Source: Nocardiopsis metallicus
Lineage (GTDB): Bacteria > Actinomycetota > Actinomycetes > Streptosporangiales > Streptosporangiaceae
Length of the DNA stretch: 64,000 bases
Assembly: GCF_014201115.1 (NCBI RefSeq)
Contig: NZ_JACHDO010000001.1
Span: forward strand, 3,658,001 to 3,722,000
Direction of reading: 5' to 3'
Shown here: positions 1 to 7,997 of the stretch, piece by piece
Numbering within the stretch: the stretch's first letter is position 1
Layout: each line of letters starts with the position of its first letter
Made by a program: the position numbers and the translations under genes
Notes under the pieces: generated by a model
What the model was told of the DNA's origin: nothing
Database searches by the model: none
The model's input: only the letters and a program-made list of their open reading frames with translations

Positions 1-20
1 CCGCCGGGGGTGGGATGGAG

Positions 21-50
21 AATGGCCGCCCGGTCAGCCGGGCGGCCATT
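21..50 (-). terminator. Terminator hairpin after proA
   Basis: A perfect 13-bp stem (arms 21-33 and 38-50) closes a 4-base loop just beyond the proA stop. No T-run follows, which is usual for high-GC actinomycete terminators. Confidence 0.75.
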
Positions 51-75
51 CAAGGTCGAACCAACGGTCCGGTGA

Positions 76-1350
76 TTACTTCAGGTGACCGTCACCGGTG
101 ACCACGTACTTGGTCGAGGTCATTTCGGTGAGCCCCATCGGGCCTCTGGCGTGCAGTTTCTGAGTGGAAATGCCGATTTCCGCGCCGAAGCCGAACTCAC
201 CGCCGTCGGTGAAGCGCGTGGAGGCGTTCACCATCACGGCGGCGGAGTCCACCCGGGACACGAAGTACCGGGAGGTGCTGAGCGAGTCGGTGACGATCGC
301 CTCGGTGTGCTGGGTGGAGTACTTCCTGATGTGCGCGAGCGCGGCGTCCACGTCCGGCACGACCCGCACGGCCAGGTCCATGGACAGGTACTCGGAGGAC
401 CAGTCCTCCTCGGTGGCCTCGACCACCGTGGCGCCGGTCGGGTGCGCGGCGGCGACCGCCTGAACGCGGTCGTCGCCGTGCACGGTGACCTCGGCCTCGG
501 CGAGGGAGGCCAGAACCCGGGGCAGGAAGGCGTCGGCGACGGCCTCGTGCACCAGGAGGGTCTCGGCGGAGTTGCACACCGAGCAGCGCTGGGCCTTGGC
601 GTTGACGGCGATGGCCACCGCCTTGTCGAGGTCGGCGTCGGCGTCCACGTACACGTGGCACAGGCCCTCGCCGGTCTCGATGACCGGGACGGTGGAGTCG
701 CGGACCACGGCCTGGATGAGCGAGCCGCCGCCGCGTGGGATGAGCACGTCCACGAGCCCGCGGGCGCGCATCAGCGCGGTGGAGGACTCGCGGGTGCGGC
801 CCGGGACCAGCTGGATCGCGTCGACCGGGACCCCGGTGCCCTCCAGGGCGTCGCGCAGGACCCCGATGATGGCGGTGTTGGAGTCGTAGGCCGAGGAGGA
901 GCCGCGCAGCAGGGCGGCGTTGCCGCTCTTGAGGCACAGTGCGGCCGCGTCCGCGGTGACGTTGGGGCGGCCCTCGTAGATGATGCCGATGACCCCGAGC
1001 GGGACCCGGATCTGGCGCAGGTCCAGACCGTTGGGCAGGACGCCGCCGCGCACGGACTCCCCGACCGGGTCGGGGAGTTCGACGATCTCGCGCACCGCTT
1101 CGGCGATGGCCTCGATCCGCGCCGGGTTCAGGGTGAGCCGGTCGATCATGGCCGGGCCGGTGCCGTCCCGGCGGGCCCGCTCCACGTCCCGGGCGTTGGC
1201 GGCGGTGATCTCGTCCGCCCGCTTGACCAGGGCGTCGGCGATGGCCATCAGGGCCCGGTCCTTCACCGCCCGGCTGAGCGGCGCGAGGTCGGCCGCAGCG
1301 TCCTTGGCACGTTGGGCTACCGCGTGGACCTCACGCTCGATGTCACTCAT
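76..1350 (-). CDS. proA: Glutamate-5-semialdehyde dehydrogenase (gamma-glutamyl phosphate reductase)
   Basis: Reduces gamma-glutamyl phosphate with NADPH to glutamate-5-semialdehyde, the second step of proline synthesis, in the cytosol. The 424-residue product has the full length of the family, an aldehyde-dehydrogenase-type fold and the catalytic cysteine in the segment [15 protein letters not shown], plus the EGRPNVT and RGSSSA stretches typical of ProA. I start at the ATG at 1350 because an AAGG lies 9 bases upstream; the in-frame ATG at 1359 sits directly on that AAGG. Its partner proB lies about 6.6 kb away on the same strand, with accessory genes between them, so the two are not one simple operon here. 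Confidence 0.96.
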   Translation of the reverse strand: MSDIEREVHAVAQRAKDAAADLAPLSRAVKDRALMAIADALVKRADEITAANARDVERARRDGTGPAMIDRLTLNPARIEAIAEAVREIVELPDPVGESVRGGVLPNGLDLRQIRVPLGVIGIIYEGRPNVTADAAALCLKSGNAALLRGSSSAYDSNTAIIGVLRDALEGTGVPVDAIQLVPGRTRESSTALMRARGLVDVLIPRGGGSLIQAVVRDSTVPVIETGEGLCHVYVDADADLDKAVAIAVNAKAQRCSVCNSAETLLVHEAVADAFLPRVLASLAEAEVTVHGDDRVQAVAAAHPTGATVVEATEEDWSSEYLSMDLAVRVVPDVDAALAHIRKYSTQHTEAIVTDSLSTSRYFVSRVDSAAVMVNASTRFTDGGEFGFGAEIGISTQKLHARGPMGLTEMTSTKYVVTGDGHLK

Positions 1351-1574
1351 GGCTGTCATCCTTGTCGGGGCTTCCTTGCTCGGGAGGCCGCCCGGGCCGG
1401 TGGACCTGCCGCGTCGAAGGGCACCGGACCAGGGGGATCCCCTCCAGCGTATAGCGCCCCGTCACCGAACACCCGTCGTTATCCACAGGCTGAGACAGCC
1501 GCACCCCTGGCCCGCTCCCGAGCCCCACCGGACCCGCTCCGGACGGCTGCGGGTCCGGAACTCGCCGGGAGCGC

Positions 1575-2138
1575 TCAGCTCCAGCCATAGCGCTCCTTCA
1601 GGACAGCGGCGACCTTCCAGAAGAGGCGCTCGTCCATCACGGCGGCCTCGCGGCGGATGGCGGCCTCGTCGAACTCGAAGAGGCGGTCCACGCGCACGTA
1701 GGAGTCGCGGCCCTCGCCGTCCCAGGCGCCCGCGCCGATCGGCAGCCAGTCCTGGCGCTCGCGCTCGTCGGGGGCCTGGGAGGAGAGCATGAGGCCGTGC
1801 AGGCGCTTGCCCTTGCGGCCCACCACGAGCAGGGGGCGGTCCTTGCCCTGCGCGGCGTCCTCCTCGTAGGGCACCCAGGTCCACACGATCTCGCCCGCGT
1901 CGGCGAGGCCGTCCTGCTCGGGCGCGTACACGAGCTTGGTGGCGTTGCGCCCGGTGGGGACCTCGCGGACGGCGCCCTCGTGGGGGTGGGCGTCACCGTT
2001 CCGCGAGGAGGCGGCGGGCCGCTGGGCGTCGCCGTTGCGCGGAGCGTCGCCGATGCGCTGGGCGTCGCCGCGGCTCTGGGTTCCAACGCTCGGCCGCGGG
2101 CTGTTGTACTGCGTCGTCTCTCGGTTCACGCCCCGCAT
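1575..2138 (-). CDS. PemK/MazF-like protein with a repetitive N-terminal extension
   Basis: About 187 residues. The C-terminal two thirds (from GEIVWTWVPYEED, through DRPLLVVGRKG, to VAAVLKERYGWS) resembles the PemK/MazF-like toxin fold as found in many actinobacterial single-gene members; the family otherwise contains mRNA interferases. The first 50 or so residues are low-complexity, with the unit R-x-GDA-x-R repeated several times. No antitoxin-like gene is adjacent, so a toxin role is not shown; in many actinomycetes such solitary proteins are only hypothetical. The N-terminal start is uncertain: the repeat may be translated or the gene may start nearer residue 50. The gene stands alone between proA and the TetR regulator, on the same strand as both. 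Confidence 0.7.
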   Translation of the reverse strand: MRGVNRETTQYNSPRPSVGTQSRGDAQRIGDAPRNGDAQRPAASSRNGDAHPHEGAVREVPTGRNATKLVYAPEQDGLADAGEIVWTWVPYEEDAAQGKDRPLLVVGRKGKRLHGLMLSSQAPDERERQDWLPIGAGAWDGEGRDSYVRVDRLFEFDEAAIRREAAVMDERLFWKVAAVLKERYGWS

Positions 2139-2180
2139 CCTAGAACGTGTCCGGCCCCCACGCGGACGGCTCCGCCGGGG

Positions 2181-2777
2181 TCAGCTCAGGTCCAGCAGGG
2201 CCCGCAGGGCGCGGACGCAGTGGTCCGTCTCGGCTGCCAGGCTCCGGGGGCGTTCCGTGGCGGGGGTGGCGCTCCAGCGCAGGGCGCGGGCCTCCACGTA
2301 GGCGGTCCAGGCGTCGGTGACCGGGGCCGCGGAGTCGGGCAGGCCCAGCAGGTCGCGCACGCGGGCGCCCATGGTCTCGCGCAGGTCCTCCACCAGTTCG
2401 CTGTCCAGGGTCACCGAACCCCCGCCGAACACCAGCGCCAGGTACGATCCCCGACGGCGGTCCACCTGTTCGTGAAAGCGCTCCACGAACTGGGCGACGG
2501 CGTCCCAGCCGGTCAGGTCCTCGTCCGGGGCGGTGTTGCGCACCACCCGGCGCCCGGCGGCCGCGACCACGGCGTCGTGGAAGGCGGTCTTGTTCGGGAA
2601 GTAGTGGAACAGCAGCCCCCGGGAGATCCCGGCCTCCTTGGCGACCTCGTCCACCGCCAGTTCCTGGATGGGGCGCTCCACCAGCATCCGCAGGCCGATC
2701 CCGACCAGTTGACGCCTGCGTTCGTCCTGGGTCATCCGCGTCCGGCGCGGAGCTTCCTCGTTCACACTATTGAGCAT
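2181..2777 (-). CDS. TetR-family transcriptional regulator
   Basis: About 198 residues with an N-terminal TetR helix-turn-helix at roughly residues 20-65 (segment ending RGLLFHYFPNKTAFHDAV, the usual family signature) and a variable ligand-binding C-terminal part. It is transcribed away from the acyl-CoA dehydrogenase operon with 28 bases between the ORF ends, and a perfect palindrome lies in that gap, so it very probably represses that operon and itself. The ATG at 2777 sits inside the palindrome; an in-frame GTG at 2765 and an ATG at 2735 (just before the HTH region, after a GAGGAAG sequence) are other possible starts. The inducer may be an acyl-CoA, by analogy with regulators of similar catabolic operons; that is inference. 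Confidence 0.9.
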   Translation of the reverse strand: MLNSVNEEAPRRTRMTQDERRRQLVGIGLRMLVERPIQELAVDEVAKEAGISRGLLFHYFPNKTAFHDAVVAAAGRRVVRNTAPDEDLTGWDAVAQFVERFHEQVDRRRGSYLALVFGGGSVTLDSELVEDLRETMGARVRDLLGLPDSAAPVTDAWTAYVEARALRWSATPATERPRSLAAETDHCVRALRALLDLS

Positions 2778-2786
2778 TGCTCAATA
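2768..2786. promoter_or_regulatory. Palindromic TetR operator
   Basis: TATTGAGCA-T-TGCTCAATA is a perfect 19-bp palindrome in the divergent gap. It covers the proposed -35 element and spacer of the operon promoter and the first codon of the regulator, so one bound repressor could block both directions. Confidence 0.75.
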
Positions 2787-2798
2787 AGATCGTAGTGT
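2770..2798 (+). promoter_or_regulatory. Putative promoter giving a leaderless operon mRNA
   Basis: TTGAGC (2770-2775), a 17-base spacer and TAGTGT (2793-2798) form a sigma70-like promoter. The ATG of the acyl-CoA dehydrogenase starts 8 bases after the -10 hexamer and has no Shine-Dalgarno, which fits a leaderless transcript. Confidence 0.5.
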
Positions 2799-2805
2799 CA
2801 AAGAC

Positions 2806-4062
2806 ATGGACTTCGCACCCTCCCCGCGCGCCGCCGACCTGATCGAGCGGGTCCGCGCCTTCATCGAGACCGAGATCGACCCCGTCGAGGAGGACTACCA
2901 CCGCGACCTCGCCGCCCGCCGGGTCGATGGCGACCCCTGGCAACCCCTGCCCGTGATCGAGGAGCTGCGCGCCAAGGCCCGCGCCCGGGGACTGTGGAAC
3001 CTCTTCCTGCCCGCCGGGCACGAGGGCCCCTACGCCGAGCGCTTCGGCACCGTCGGCGGGGCCGGGCTCAGCAACACCGACTACGCGCCCGTCGCCGAGC
3101 TCACCGGCCGCTCGCACCTCGCCCCGGCGGTGTTCAACTGCGACGCACCCGACAGCGGAAACATGGAGGTGCTGCTCAAGTACGGCTCCGAGGAGCAGAA
3201 GGAGCAGTGGCTGGAGCCGCTGCTGGACGCCCGCGTCCGCAGCGCCTTCTGCATGACCGAGCCCGGCGTCGCCTCCTCCGACGCCACCAACATGGAGCTG
3301 CGCGCGGAGGTCAGGGGCGAGGAGGTCGTGGTCAACGGCCGCAAGTGGTGGTCCACCGGCGTCGGCCACCCCGACTGCGAGCTCCTCATCGTCATGGGTC
3401 TGACCGACCCCGAGGCCGACCGCCACCACCGGCACACCATGGTCATCGTCCCCCGCAGCGCCCCCGGTGTGAGGGTCGAGCGCCTCCTGGACACCATGGG
3501 CTTCAAGGACGAGCCGGGCGGTCATGGCGAGGTCACCTTCACTGACGTGCGCGTACCCCTGTCCAACGTCATCGCCGGGCCCGGACGCGCCTTCGAGATC
3601 GCCCAGGGCCGCCTGGGACCGGGCCGCGTCCACCACTGCATGCGTCTGATCGGCCTGGCCGAGAAGGCCCTCGAACTCGCCTGTCGGCGCGGCCTGTCCC
3701 GGACTGCCTTCGGCAAGCCGATCGCCAACCTGGGCGGCAACCGCGAGCGCATCGCCGACGCCCGCATCGCCATCGACTCCACCCGCCTCCTGGTACTCAA
3801 CGCCGCCTGGAAACTCGACCAGGGCGGGCCGCTGAACGCGCTCAGCGAGGTCAGCCAGATCAAGGTGGCCGCGCCGAACATGGCCCAGCAGGTCATCGAC
3901 TTCGCCATCCAGCTGCACGGCGGCGGCGGCATGTCCAACGACTTCCCGCTGGCCGGGGCTTGGACCAGCGCGCGGGCGCTGCGCCTGGCCGACGGCCCTG
4001 ACGAGGTGCACCGCGGGGTCATCGCGCGCCTGGAACTGATGAAGCACGGAGCCCGCAGATGA
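2806..4062 (+). CDS. Acyl-CoA dehydrogenase of the ACAD10/ACAD11 type
   Basis: A 418-residue FAD-dependent acyl-CoA dehydrogenase-fold protein. The segments CMTEPGVASSDATN, GRKWWSTGVGHPDC, FEIAQGRLGPGRVHHCMR and LADGPDEVHRGVIARLEL match the C-terminal domain of vertebrate ACAD10/ACAD11 rather than ordinary fatty-acid dehydrogenases. In those proteins, and in bacterial LvaC, this domain does not perform classical beta-oxidation but removes phosphate from 4-phosphoacyl-CoA during 4-hydroxyacid breakdown. It is the first gene of a four-gene run in which every junction is an ATGA overlap, so the four are translated together. The phosphotransferase that would make its substrate is the last gene of the run. 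Function is inferred from family and context. Confidence 0.92.
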   Translation: MDFAPSPRAADLIERVRAFIETEIDPVEEDYHRDLAARRVDGDPWQPLPVIEELRAKARARGLWNLFLPAGHEGPYAERFGTVGGAGLSNTDYAPVAELTGRSHLAPAVFNCDAPDSGNMEVLLKYGSEEQKEQWLEPLLDARVRSAFCMTEPGVASSDATNMELRAEVRGEEVVVNGRKWWSTGVGHPDCELLIVMGLTDPEADRHHRHTMVIVPRSAPGVRVERLLDTMGFKDEPGGHGEVTFTDVRVPLSNVIAGPGRAFEIAQGRLGPGRVHHCMRLIGLAEKALELACRRGLSRTAFGKPIANLGGNRERIADARIAIDSTRLLVLNAAWKLDQGGPLNALSEVSQIKVAAPNMAQQVIDFAIQLHGGGGMSNDFPLAGAWTSARALRLADGPDEVHRGVIARLELMKHGARR

Positions 4063-4913
4063 ACAAGACGAACGCTCCGGGCCGCCGTGTCCTGGTCACC
4101 GGCGGAGCCTCCGGGCTGGGCGCAGCCCTGGTCTCGGCCTTCGCGGCGCGCGGTGACCGGGTGCTCGCCACCGACCTCGCCGAGCAGGCCCCCGAAGCCC
4201 TCCCCCGGGGCGCGGAGTACCTGCGCCTGGACGTGACCTCCGACGACGACTGGACGGCCGCCCTCGCCCGCGTGGAGGAGGCCTGGGGCGGGCTGGACGT
4301 GCTGGTCAACAACGCCGGGGTCGCGGCCGGCGGGCGGATCGACCACCTCACCCTGGACGACTGGCGCTGGATCACCGAGATCAACCTGTTCGGCGTGGTC
4401 CGCGGCTGCCGAACCTTCACCCCGATGCTCAAACGGCAGGGCTCCGGGTACATCGTCAACACCGCTTCGGCCGCCGGGCTGATCCACCCACCGACCATGA
4501 GCTCCTACAACGCCGTCAAGGCCGCGGTCGTGGCGCTCAGCGAGACCCTCCAGCACGAACTCGCTCCCTACGGCGTCACCACTTCGGTGGTGTGCCCGTC
4601 GTTCTTCCGCACCAACCTCGCCTCCTCCCTGCGCGGCGGCGACCCCGCGGTGGAGGCCTCCGCGGGCAAACTGATCAACGGGTCGAAGCTGACCGCCGAC
4701 GAGATCGCCGCCGAGGTGCTCAAGGGCATGGACCGCCGCAGGCCGGTCATCCTCACCGACCGGGCCGGCCGGACCGCCCTGCGCGCCAAACGCTGGCTGC
4801 GCCCCCTCTACGACCGCACGATGCGCCGGACGGCCGAGGGCGTCCGCCGCCGCGTCGAGCGAGGCGGCCCCGCCGCGAAGACCGGAACGACCAGCACGGA
4901 GAAGCACGCATGA
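4059..4913 (+). CDS. Short-chain dehydrogenase/reductase (SDR)
   Basis: A 284-residue classical SDR: NAD(P)-binding motif TGGASGLG near the N-terminus, structural motif NNAG, catalytic serine in NTASAAG and the active-site YNAVK. The C-terminal 50 residues are longer than in a minimal SDR and rich in arginine. The start overlaps the upstream acyl-CoA dehydrogenase stop by 4 bases and its own stop overlaps the next SDR in the same way. In a 4-hydroxyacyl-CoA pathway an SDR could interconvert 4-keto and 4-hydroxy acyl-CoA, as LvaD does in Pseudomonas; substrate here is unknown. Confidence 0.9.
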   Translation: MNKTNAPGRRVLVTGGASGLGAALVSAFAARGDRVLATDLAEQAPEALPRGAEYLRLDVTSDDDWTAALARVEEAWGGLDVLVNNAGVAAGGRIDHLTLDDWRWITEINLFGVVRGCRTFTPMLKRQGSGYIVNTASAAGLIHPPTMSSYNAVKAAVVALSETLQHELAPYGVTTSVVCPSFFRTNLASSLRGGDPAVEASAGKLINGSKLTADEIAAEVLKGMDRRRPVILTDRAGRTALRAKRWLRPLYDRTMRRTAEGVRRRVERGGPAAKTGTTSTEKHA

Positions 4914-5659
4914 GCAAGGGAACGATCCTGATCACCGGGGCCTCGGCGGGCCTGGGCGCGGAGATGGCGCGCCAGTTCGCGACCCTCGGCTACGACCTGG
5001 GCCTGTGTGCCCGGCGCACCGAGAAGATGGCCGCTCTCAGGGAGGAGATCGCGGCCGCCCACCCCGACCGCCGGGTGGTGCTCAAGGCCCTGGACGTCAC
5101 CGACGACGAGGCCGTCTTCCGGGTCTTCAAGGAGCTGGCCGCGGAGTTCGGCACGGTGGACCGGGTCATCGTCAACGCGGGTCTGGGCAAGGGCGCCGCG
5201 CTCGGCAGGGGCCGCTTCGACGCCAACCGGCAGACCGCCATGACCAACTTCGTGGGGGCGCTGGCCCAGTCGGAGGCGGCCATGGAGATCTTCCGCGAAC
5301 AGGGCCGCGGCCACCTGGTGATGATCTCCTCGATGTCGGCCCTGCGCGGGATGCGCAAGGCCATGACCGTCTACGCCGCCACCAAGGCCGGGGTGGCCGC
5401 CATCGCCGAGGGCCTGCGCTCCGAACGCGTGCCGGGCCTGGACGTGTCGGTGGTCTACCCGGGCTACATCCGTTCGGAGATGAACGAGCACGTCGCCCAG
5501 AAGACCCGCTTCATGGTCGACACCGAGACCGGTGTGCGCTCCATGGTCGCGGCCATCGAGAAGCGCAGGGCCAGGGCGTACGTCCCGGCCTGGCCGTGGG
5601 TGCCGATCGGTTTCCTGATGAAGCGCCTGCCGCTGTCGGTCGTCAGGAAGCTGACATGA
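4910..5659 (+). CDS. Short-chain dehydrogenase/reductase (SDR), second of the pair
   Basis: A 249-residue SDR with TGASAGLG cofactor motif, NAG motif, catalytic serine in MISSMSAL and active-site YAATK. I take the ATG at 4910, which overlaps the preceding stop (ATGA) and places the Rossmann motif at residues 9-16; the open frame continues upstream but there it only reads through the previous gene. The C-terminal end (PWVPIGFLMKRLPLSVVRKL) is hydrophobic and basic, as in SDRs that touch membranes. It is only distantly similar to its neighbour SDR, so the two probably act on different substrates or steps rather than being a recent duplication. Confidence 0.9.
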   Translation: MSKGTILITGASAGLGAEMARQFATLGYDLGLCARRTEKMAALREEIAAAHPDRRVVLKALDVTDDEAVFRVFKELAAEFGTVDRVIVNAGLGKGAALGRGRFDANRQTAMTNFVGALAQSEAAMEIFREQGRGHLVMISSMSALRGMRKAMTVYAATKAGVAAIAEGLRSERVPGLDVSVVYPGYIRSEMNEHVAQKTRFMVDTETGVRSMVAAIEKRRARAYVPAWPWVPIGFLMKRLPLSVVRKLT

Positions 5660-6753
5660 GCGAGCCCTCCGCTGGGGAACGTGTCCCGGGGGCGCGCGAG
5701 GTCCGCGCCGAGGACGCCTTCGACGCGGCCGCGGTGGCCGAGTGGCTGCGCGGACACGCCGGGGCCCCGGACGGGCTCGACGGCGTCCCGGAGGTCCGCC
5801 AGTTCTCCGGCGGCGCCTCCAACCTCACCTACCTGCTGCGCTACCCCGGGCGCGATCTCATCCTGCGCCGTCCCCCGGCCGGCAGGAAGGCGGCTGGCGC
5901 GCACGACATGGGCCGCGAGTACCGGGTCCAGTCCCGGCTGGCCCCGGTCTTCCCGTACGTGCCCGCGATGGTGGCGTTCTGCGCGGACACCTCGGTGATC
6001 GGCTCGGAGTTCTACGTCATGGAGCGCATGGCCGGGCCGATCCCCCGCAAGGAGCTGCCCCCTGACGTCTCCCTCTCCCCCGAGGAGGTCCGGCGGCTGT
6101 GCGTGAACGTCCTGGACCTGCTGGCGGACCTGCACTCGGTGGACACCGGGGCGGCGGGACTGGGCGGGTTCGGCCGCGGCGAGGGCTACGTCGCCCGCCA
6201 GGTGGCCGGGTGGTCCAAGCGCTACCGCGGAGCGAGGACGTGGAACGTGGGTTCGTTCGAGAAGGTGATGGCCTGGCTGGACGCCAACCAGCCCCGGGAC
6301 CGCCGGACCTGCCTCATCCACAACGACTTCCGGTTCGACAACGTCGTCCTGGACAGCCGGGACCCCACCCGCCCGGTCGGCCTCCTGGACTGGGAGATGG
6401 CGACTCTGGGCGACCCTCTGATGGACTTGGGCGGGGCTCTGGCGTACTGGGTGGAGGCCGACGACGGCCTCCTCTTCCGCCAGTTCCGCAGGCAGCCCAC
6501 CCACCTGGAGGGGATGCTGACCCGCGCCGAGGCCAGGGACCACTACCTGGAGCGGAGCGGCATCGAGCTCACCGAACGCGAGTGGGCGTTCTACGAGGTC
6601 TTCGGGCTGTTCCGGCTCGCGGTCATCTGCCAGCAGATCTACTACCGCTACCACCACAAGCAGACCACCAACCCGGCCTTCCGGTTCTTCTGGCTGGCCT
6701 GTCGGCTGCTGGAGAGGCGGTGCCGGGGGATCATCCGACGCGCCGAGGGCTGA
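5656..6753 (+). CDS. Aminoglycoside-phosphotransferase-fold acyl-CoA kinase (ACAD10/11 N-domain type)
   Basis: A 365-residue APH-fold kinase starting at the ATG that overlaps the previous stop, with AGGAAG 7 bases before it. Seen motifs: FSGGASNLTYLLRYPGRDLILRRPP (N-lobe, glycine-rich loop and strand), the catalytic loop HNDFRFDNV, and LLDWEMATLGDPLMDLGG, the metal-binding DxD-like segment of this clan. The sequence corresponds to the kinase domain that is fused to the dehydrogenase domain in ACAD10/ACAD11; LvaA of the levulinate pathway is the bacterial stand-alone version and phosphorylates the 4-hydroxyl of 4-hydroxyacyl-CoA. Antibiotic resistance is unlikely given the operon. Assignment of the substrate is inference from homology and context. 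Confidence 0.9.
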   Translation: MSEPSAGERVPGAREVRAEDAFDAAAVAEWLRGHAGAPDGLDGVPEVRQFSGGASNLTYLLRYPGRDLILRRPPAGRKAAGAHDMGREYRVQSRLAPVFPYVPAMVAFCADTSVIGSEFYVMERMAGPIPRKELPPDVSLSPEEVRRLCVNVLDLLADLHSVDTGAAGLGGFGRGEGYVARQVAGWSKRYRGARTWNVGSFEKVMAWLDANQPRDRRTCLIHNDFRFDNVVLDSRDPTRPVGLLDWEMATLGDPLMDLGGALAYWVEADDGLLFRQFRRQPTHLEGMLTRAEARDHYLERSGIELTEREWAFYEVFGLFRLAVICQQIYYRYHHKQTTNPAFRFFWLACRLLERRCRGIIRRAEG

Positions 6754-6792
6754 GGCCTGCCCGGCCTCCGCACGGCGGCCGGGCAGGCCTCA
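6751..6792. terminator. Bidirectional terminator containing both stop codons
   Basis: A perfect 16-bp stem (6751-6766 with 6777-6792) around a 10-base loop. The first three bases of each arm are the TGA stops of the two convergent genes, the phosphotransferase and the alpha/beta hydrolase. Confidence 0.8.
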
Positions 6793-7677
6793 CAGCTCCT
6801 CGACGGTGCGCATGATCCGCTCGCGCGCACTACTGCCCTCGGGGACCGGGACCAGCGGGTGGATGTGGAAGGCGCCCTGCTCCTCGTAGATGTGCGAGTC
6901 CCCGCCCACTTCGGTCACCAGCTCGTGTAGACGTCGTGTGTCCGGCAGCAGCAGGTCGCGGGTACCGATGTAGAGGTCCATGGGCGGCAGGGCCGCCAGT
7001 TCCCCGTAGACCGGGCTCAGCCGGGGCAGTGACAGATCGTCCCCACCCGCCCAGACCCTGGCCGCCTCGACCATGCCCACGGGGCTCAGCCAGGGGTCGC
7101 GCTCCTCCACATCGGCGATGTCCGGGTTGGACATCGTCATGTCGGCCCACGGGGAGATCAGGACCAGCCGTACGGGCTCCGGCAACCCCGCCCCCGGCAG
7201 GGTCTGGGCGAAGGCGAGCGCGAGCCCGCCACCCGCGGAGTCACCGGCCAGCAGCGTGCGCTCGGGAGCGACGTCCGCCAGCAGCTCCCGGTAGGCCTCC
7301 GTAAGGAACGGGAAGGCCTCCCGGTAGGTGTGTTCGGGGGCCAGCCCGTAGATCGGCACCTCCACCCGGCAGCCGGCGTCGGCCATCCGGGAGATGAGTA
7401 CCCAGTGCCAAGCGGTGATCTCGGTGACGTAGGTGCCCCCGTGCAGGTACAGCACGGCCTTGCGCGGCTGCTCCACCGTCCGGGGCAGCACGGTGTACAC
7501 GGAGAATCCGCCAACCTCGCGAAGGGTGATCCAGTGCCGCCCGGTGAGCCAGAGCGGCGGGTGCGGTTCCTCCTTGGGCCCGTGCAGCCACTCCCGGGTC
7601 TCCTCCGCCGACTCCAGGGTCGGTTTGCGGAAGACCCGAAGGGCCAACGACGCCAGGCGTGTCACGAGACTCGACAT
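6790..7677 (-). CDS. Alpha/beta hydrolase, hormone-sensitive-lipase family esterase
   Basis: A 295-residue esterase or lipase-like protein. The oxyanion motif HGG (LYLHGGTYV), the nucleophile elbow GDSAGGG, an aspartate in GTRDLLLPD and a histidine in GAFHIHPL form the expected catalytic set of the HSL family. The ATG at 7677 is preferred because a GAGGAGGG lies 11 bases upstream, whereas the GTG at 7689 abuts it. The gene is convergent with the acyl-CoA dehydrogenase operon and shares its terminator; it could supply short acyl groups by ester or lactone hydrolysis, but nothing in the sequence proves a shared pathway. Substrate unknown. Confidence 0.88.
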   Translation of the reverse strand: MSSLVTRLASLALRVFRKPTLESAEETREWLHGPKEEPHPPLWLTGRHWITLREVGGFSVYTVLPRTVEQPRKAVLYLHGGTYVTEITAWHWVLISRMADAGCRVEVPIYGLAPEHTYREAFPFLTEAYRELLADVAPERTLLAGDSAGGGLALAFAQTLPGAGLPEPVRLVLISPWADMTMSNPDIADVEERDPWLSPVGMVEAARVWAGGDDLSLPRLSPVYGELAALPPMDLYIGTRDLLLPDTRRLHELVTEVGGDSHIYEEQGAFHIHPLVPVPEGSSARERIMRTVEEL

Positions 7678-7792
7678 GGATGGAGCCACCCTCCTCAGGA
7701 CGTCCTGTCATGGAGCCTTTCACGAACGCACGACAACGCTGGCGGAGGGGGCGGCGTGCCGGCCACCCCGGCCGGTTTTGATCCCCCCTGAA

Positions 7793-7866
7793 GATGATCT
7801 TGCTGCCGGGAGCGGGATCGGCGCCTTGGGTTTCGGTGGTACGGCGCTCCTGGCGGCAAGATCATC
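7793..7866. repeat. Imperfect 22-bp inverted repeat
   Basis: Arms 7793-7814 and 7845-7866 match at 20 of 22 positions, and both mismatches would be G-U pairs in one RNA strand. The 30-base centre contains GGGATCGGCGCC. GGGAGCGGGATC occurs in the left arm (from 7808) and again about 75 bases downstream. It could be a dispersed palindromic repeat or a structured RNA; no protein is encoded. Confidence 0.6.
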
Positions 7867-7950
7867 GGGGGCAAGCGGGTTGTGGGAGCGGGATCAAGGG
7901 CACCGCGTTCCCGCCGGGCTGAACCCCGGGAACCGGCCCCGGACATGGCG

Positions 7951-7987
7951 AAGGCCGGGCCGGGGTTCAGCGCCCCGGACCGGCCTT
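7951..7987 (-). terminator. Terminator hairpin after proB
   Basis: Arms 7951-7965 and 7973-7987 pair with a single mismatch around a 7-base loop, 11 bases beyond the proB stop. Confidence 0.75.
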
Positions 7988-7997
7988 CGGTTGCTGT

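Larger units (their letters stand above)
7678..7997. other. Non-coding gap between hydrolase and proB
   Basis: About 320 bases without a convincing gene. It holds the hydrolase upstream region, the long inverted repeat at 7793-7866, a second copy of GGGAGCGGGATC near 7885, and the proB terminator. Confidence 0.6.

Noticed and set aside
5656-6753. Aminoglycoside resistance gene
   Set aside because: APH fold is real, but the sequence and operon match the ACAD10/11 kinase domain, not antibiotic phosphotransferases.
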